Source: Clostridium sp. AF27-2AA (GTDB lineage Bacteria; Bacillota; Clostridia; Lachnospirales; Lachnospiraceae). Taken from it: 64,000 nucleotides of DNA. Of this stretch, positions 63,517-64,000 are shown one piece after another; the stretch's first letter is position 1; each line of letters starts with the position of its first letter. Made by a program: the position numbers and the translations under genes. The stretch spans positions 1-64,000 of the forward strand of contig NZ_QUFI01000007.1 of the NCBI RefSeq assembly GCF_003478505.1, written 5' to 3'. Under the pieces are notes generated by a model, which was not told the DNA's origin, did not search any database, and worked only from the letters and a program-made list of their open reading frames with translations.

Positions 63517-64000
63517 ATGGCAGGAAAGATGAAACTTCCAGTTGGACTGGAAAGCTTTAAACAGATCCGGCGGGAGAATTATTACTATGTTGATAAAACC
63601 GGGCTGATCGCCCAGCTTCTGGATCTTGGCAGTGCCGTGAATCTGTTTCCGCGCCCAAGGAGATTTGGCAAGTCGCTGAACATGAGCATGCTGCAGAGCT
63701 TTTTTGAGCTTGGCTGTGACCGGATTTTGTTTGAAGGACTGAATATTGCCGGGAAAACGGATTTGTGTGAGCAGTACATGGGAAAATATCCGGTCATTTC
63801 TGTCAGCTTAAAGAGTGTAGACGGAAGCACGTTTGAGGCAGCCCGGGCTGCGCTTAAGATCATTATTGGAAATGAGGCAATGCGCTTTTCCTTTTTGAAG
63901 CAAAGTGAGCAGCTGACGCTGGAAGAAAAGCAGATTTATGAAAAACTGATTGAAATTGGTCAGGCTGGGAACGACATGTATGCAATGTCGGAAGATCTTC
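63517..64000 (+). CDS. AAA-ATPase-like protein (AAA-ATPase_like/DUF1703 type), partial
   Basis: The first 161 codons run off the window. The opening KLPVGLESFKQIRRENYYYVDKTGLI and LFPRPRRFGKSLNMSMLQSFFE match the AAA-ATPase_like family, whose P-loop reads RPRRFGKSL and which normally ends in a PD-(D/E)xK nuclease-like DUF1703 domain, here not visible. Such genes are common in gut Bacteroidetes and Clostridia, often in many copies; function is unknown. A strong TTGGAGG precedes the ATG. Confidence 0.8.
   Translation, partial: MAGKMKLPVGLESFKQIRRENYYYVDKTGLIAQLLDLGSAVNLFPRPRRFGKSLNMSMLQSFFELGCDRILFEGLNIAGKTDLCEQYMGKYPVISVSLKSVDGSTFEAARAALKIIIGNEAMRFSFLKQSEQLTLEEKQIYEKLIEIGQAGNDMYAMSEDL

Noticed and set aside
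1-64000. CRISPR array, tRNA or rRNA
   Set aside because: No regularly spaced repeats and no cloverleaf or ribosomal RNA sequence were seen on either strand.

Overview
The window looks like the chromosome of an anaerobic Firmicute, most likely a gut Lachnospiraceae (Clostridia). Support comes from pyruvate formate-lyase with its activase, strong AGGAGG ribosome binding sites, sigma-A type promoters with 17-bp spacers, and heavy use of LysR regulators and sugar or sugar-acid catabolic genes. Species cannot be assigned from the sequence alone. I saw no rRNA, tRNA or CRISPR array.

Positions 1-31.5 kb form a defence island. In order: a five-gene run (DUF2971, an unknown gene, AbiH, a Macro-domain membrane protein, a TIR protein) whose last two genes look like a rearranged type II Thoeris pair; an ApeA-like HEPN protein; an XRE regulator divergent from a membrane Ser/Thr kinase, then a DUF6414-like gene behind a hairpin that masks its ribosome binding site, then a 1202-aa metallophosphoesterase-HSP90 ATPase fusion; a decayed IS66 element; a complete type II Wadjet operon (jetABCD); an SF1 helicase whose end overlaps a small HEPN gene; and a separately promoted three-gene unit (HEPN, KGGMGR ParA-like ATPase, P-loop ATPase). 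The island ends in gene debris (31.2-31.5 kb).

Positions 31.7-43.7 kb are mostly housekeeping: an orphan LytTR regulator, a degenerate TIR-like protein beside two Nudix hydrolases, a MATE exporter, 4-alpha-glucanotransferase, an HD alarmone-hydrolase-like protein, two exported or anchored proteins of unknown function, and a P-type Ca2+ ATPase.

Positions 44-64 kb are metabolic: pflB-pflA; two overlapping LysR genes divergent from a permease plus two HSL-type esterases; divergent nagB/nagA sharing a symmetric operator-like repeat; a GntP permease, LysR and glucarate dehydratase (sugar-acid use); and another LysR divergent from a GlpA-like/GlpB-like/DUF1667 redox operon. The window ends inside an AAA-ATPase-like gene.

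A structured repeat of about 133 bp occurs almost identically at 34.9 kb and 56.4 kb, with a partial copy at 36.4 kb. Each copy lies just upstream of a gene and in the same orientation relative to it, which suggests a conserved RNA leader or a small non-autonomous mobile element.
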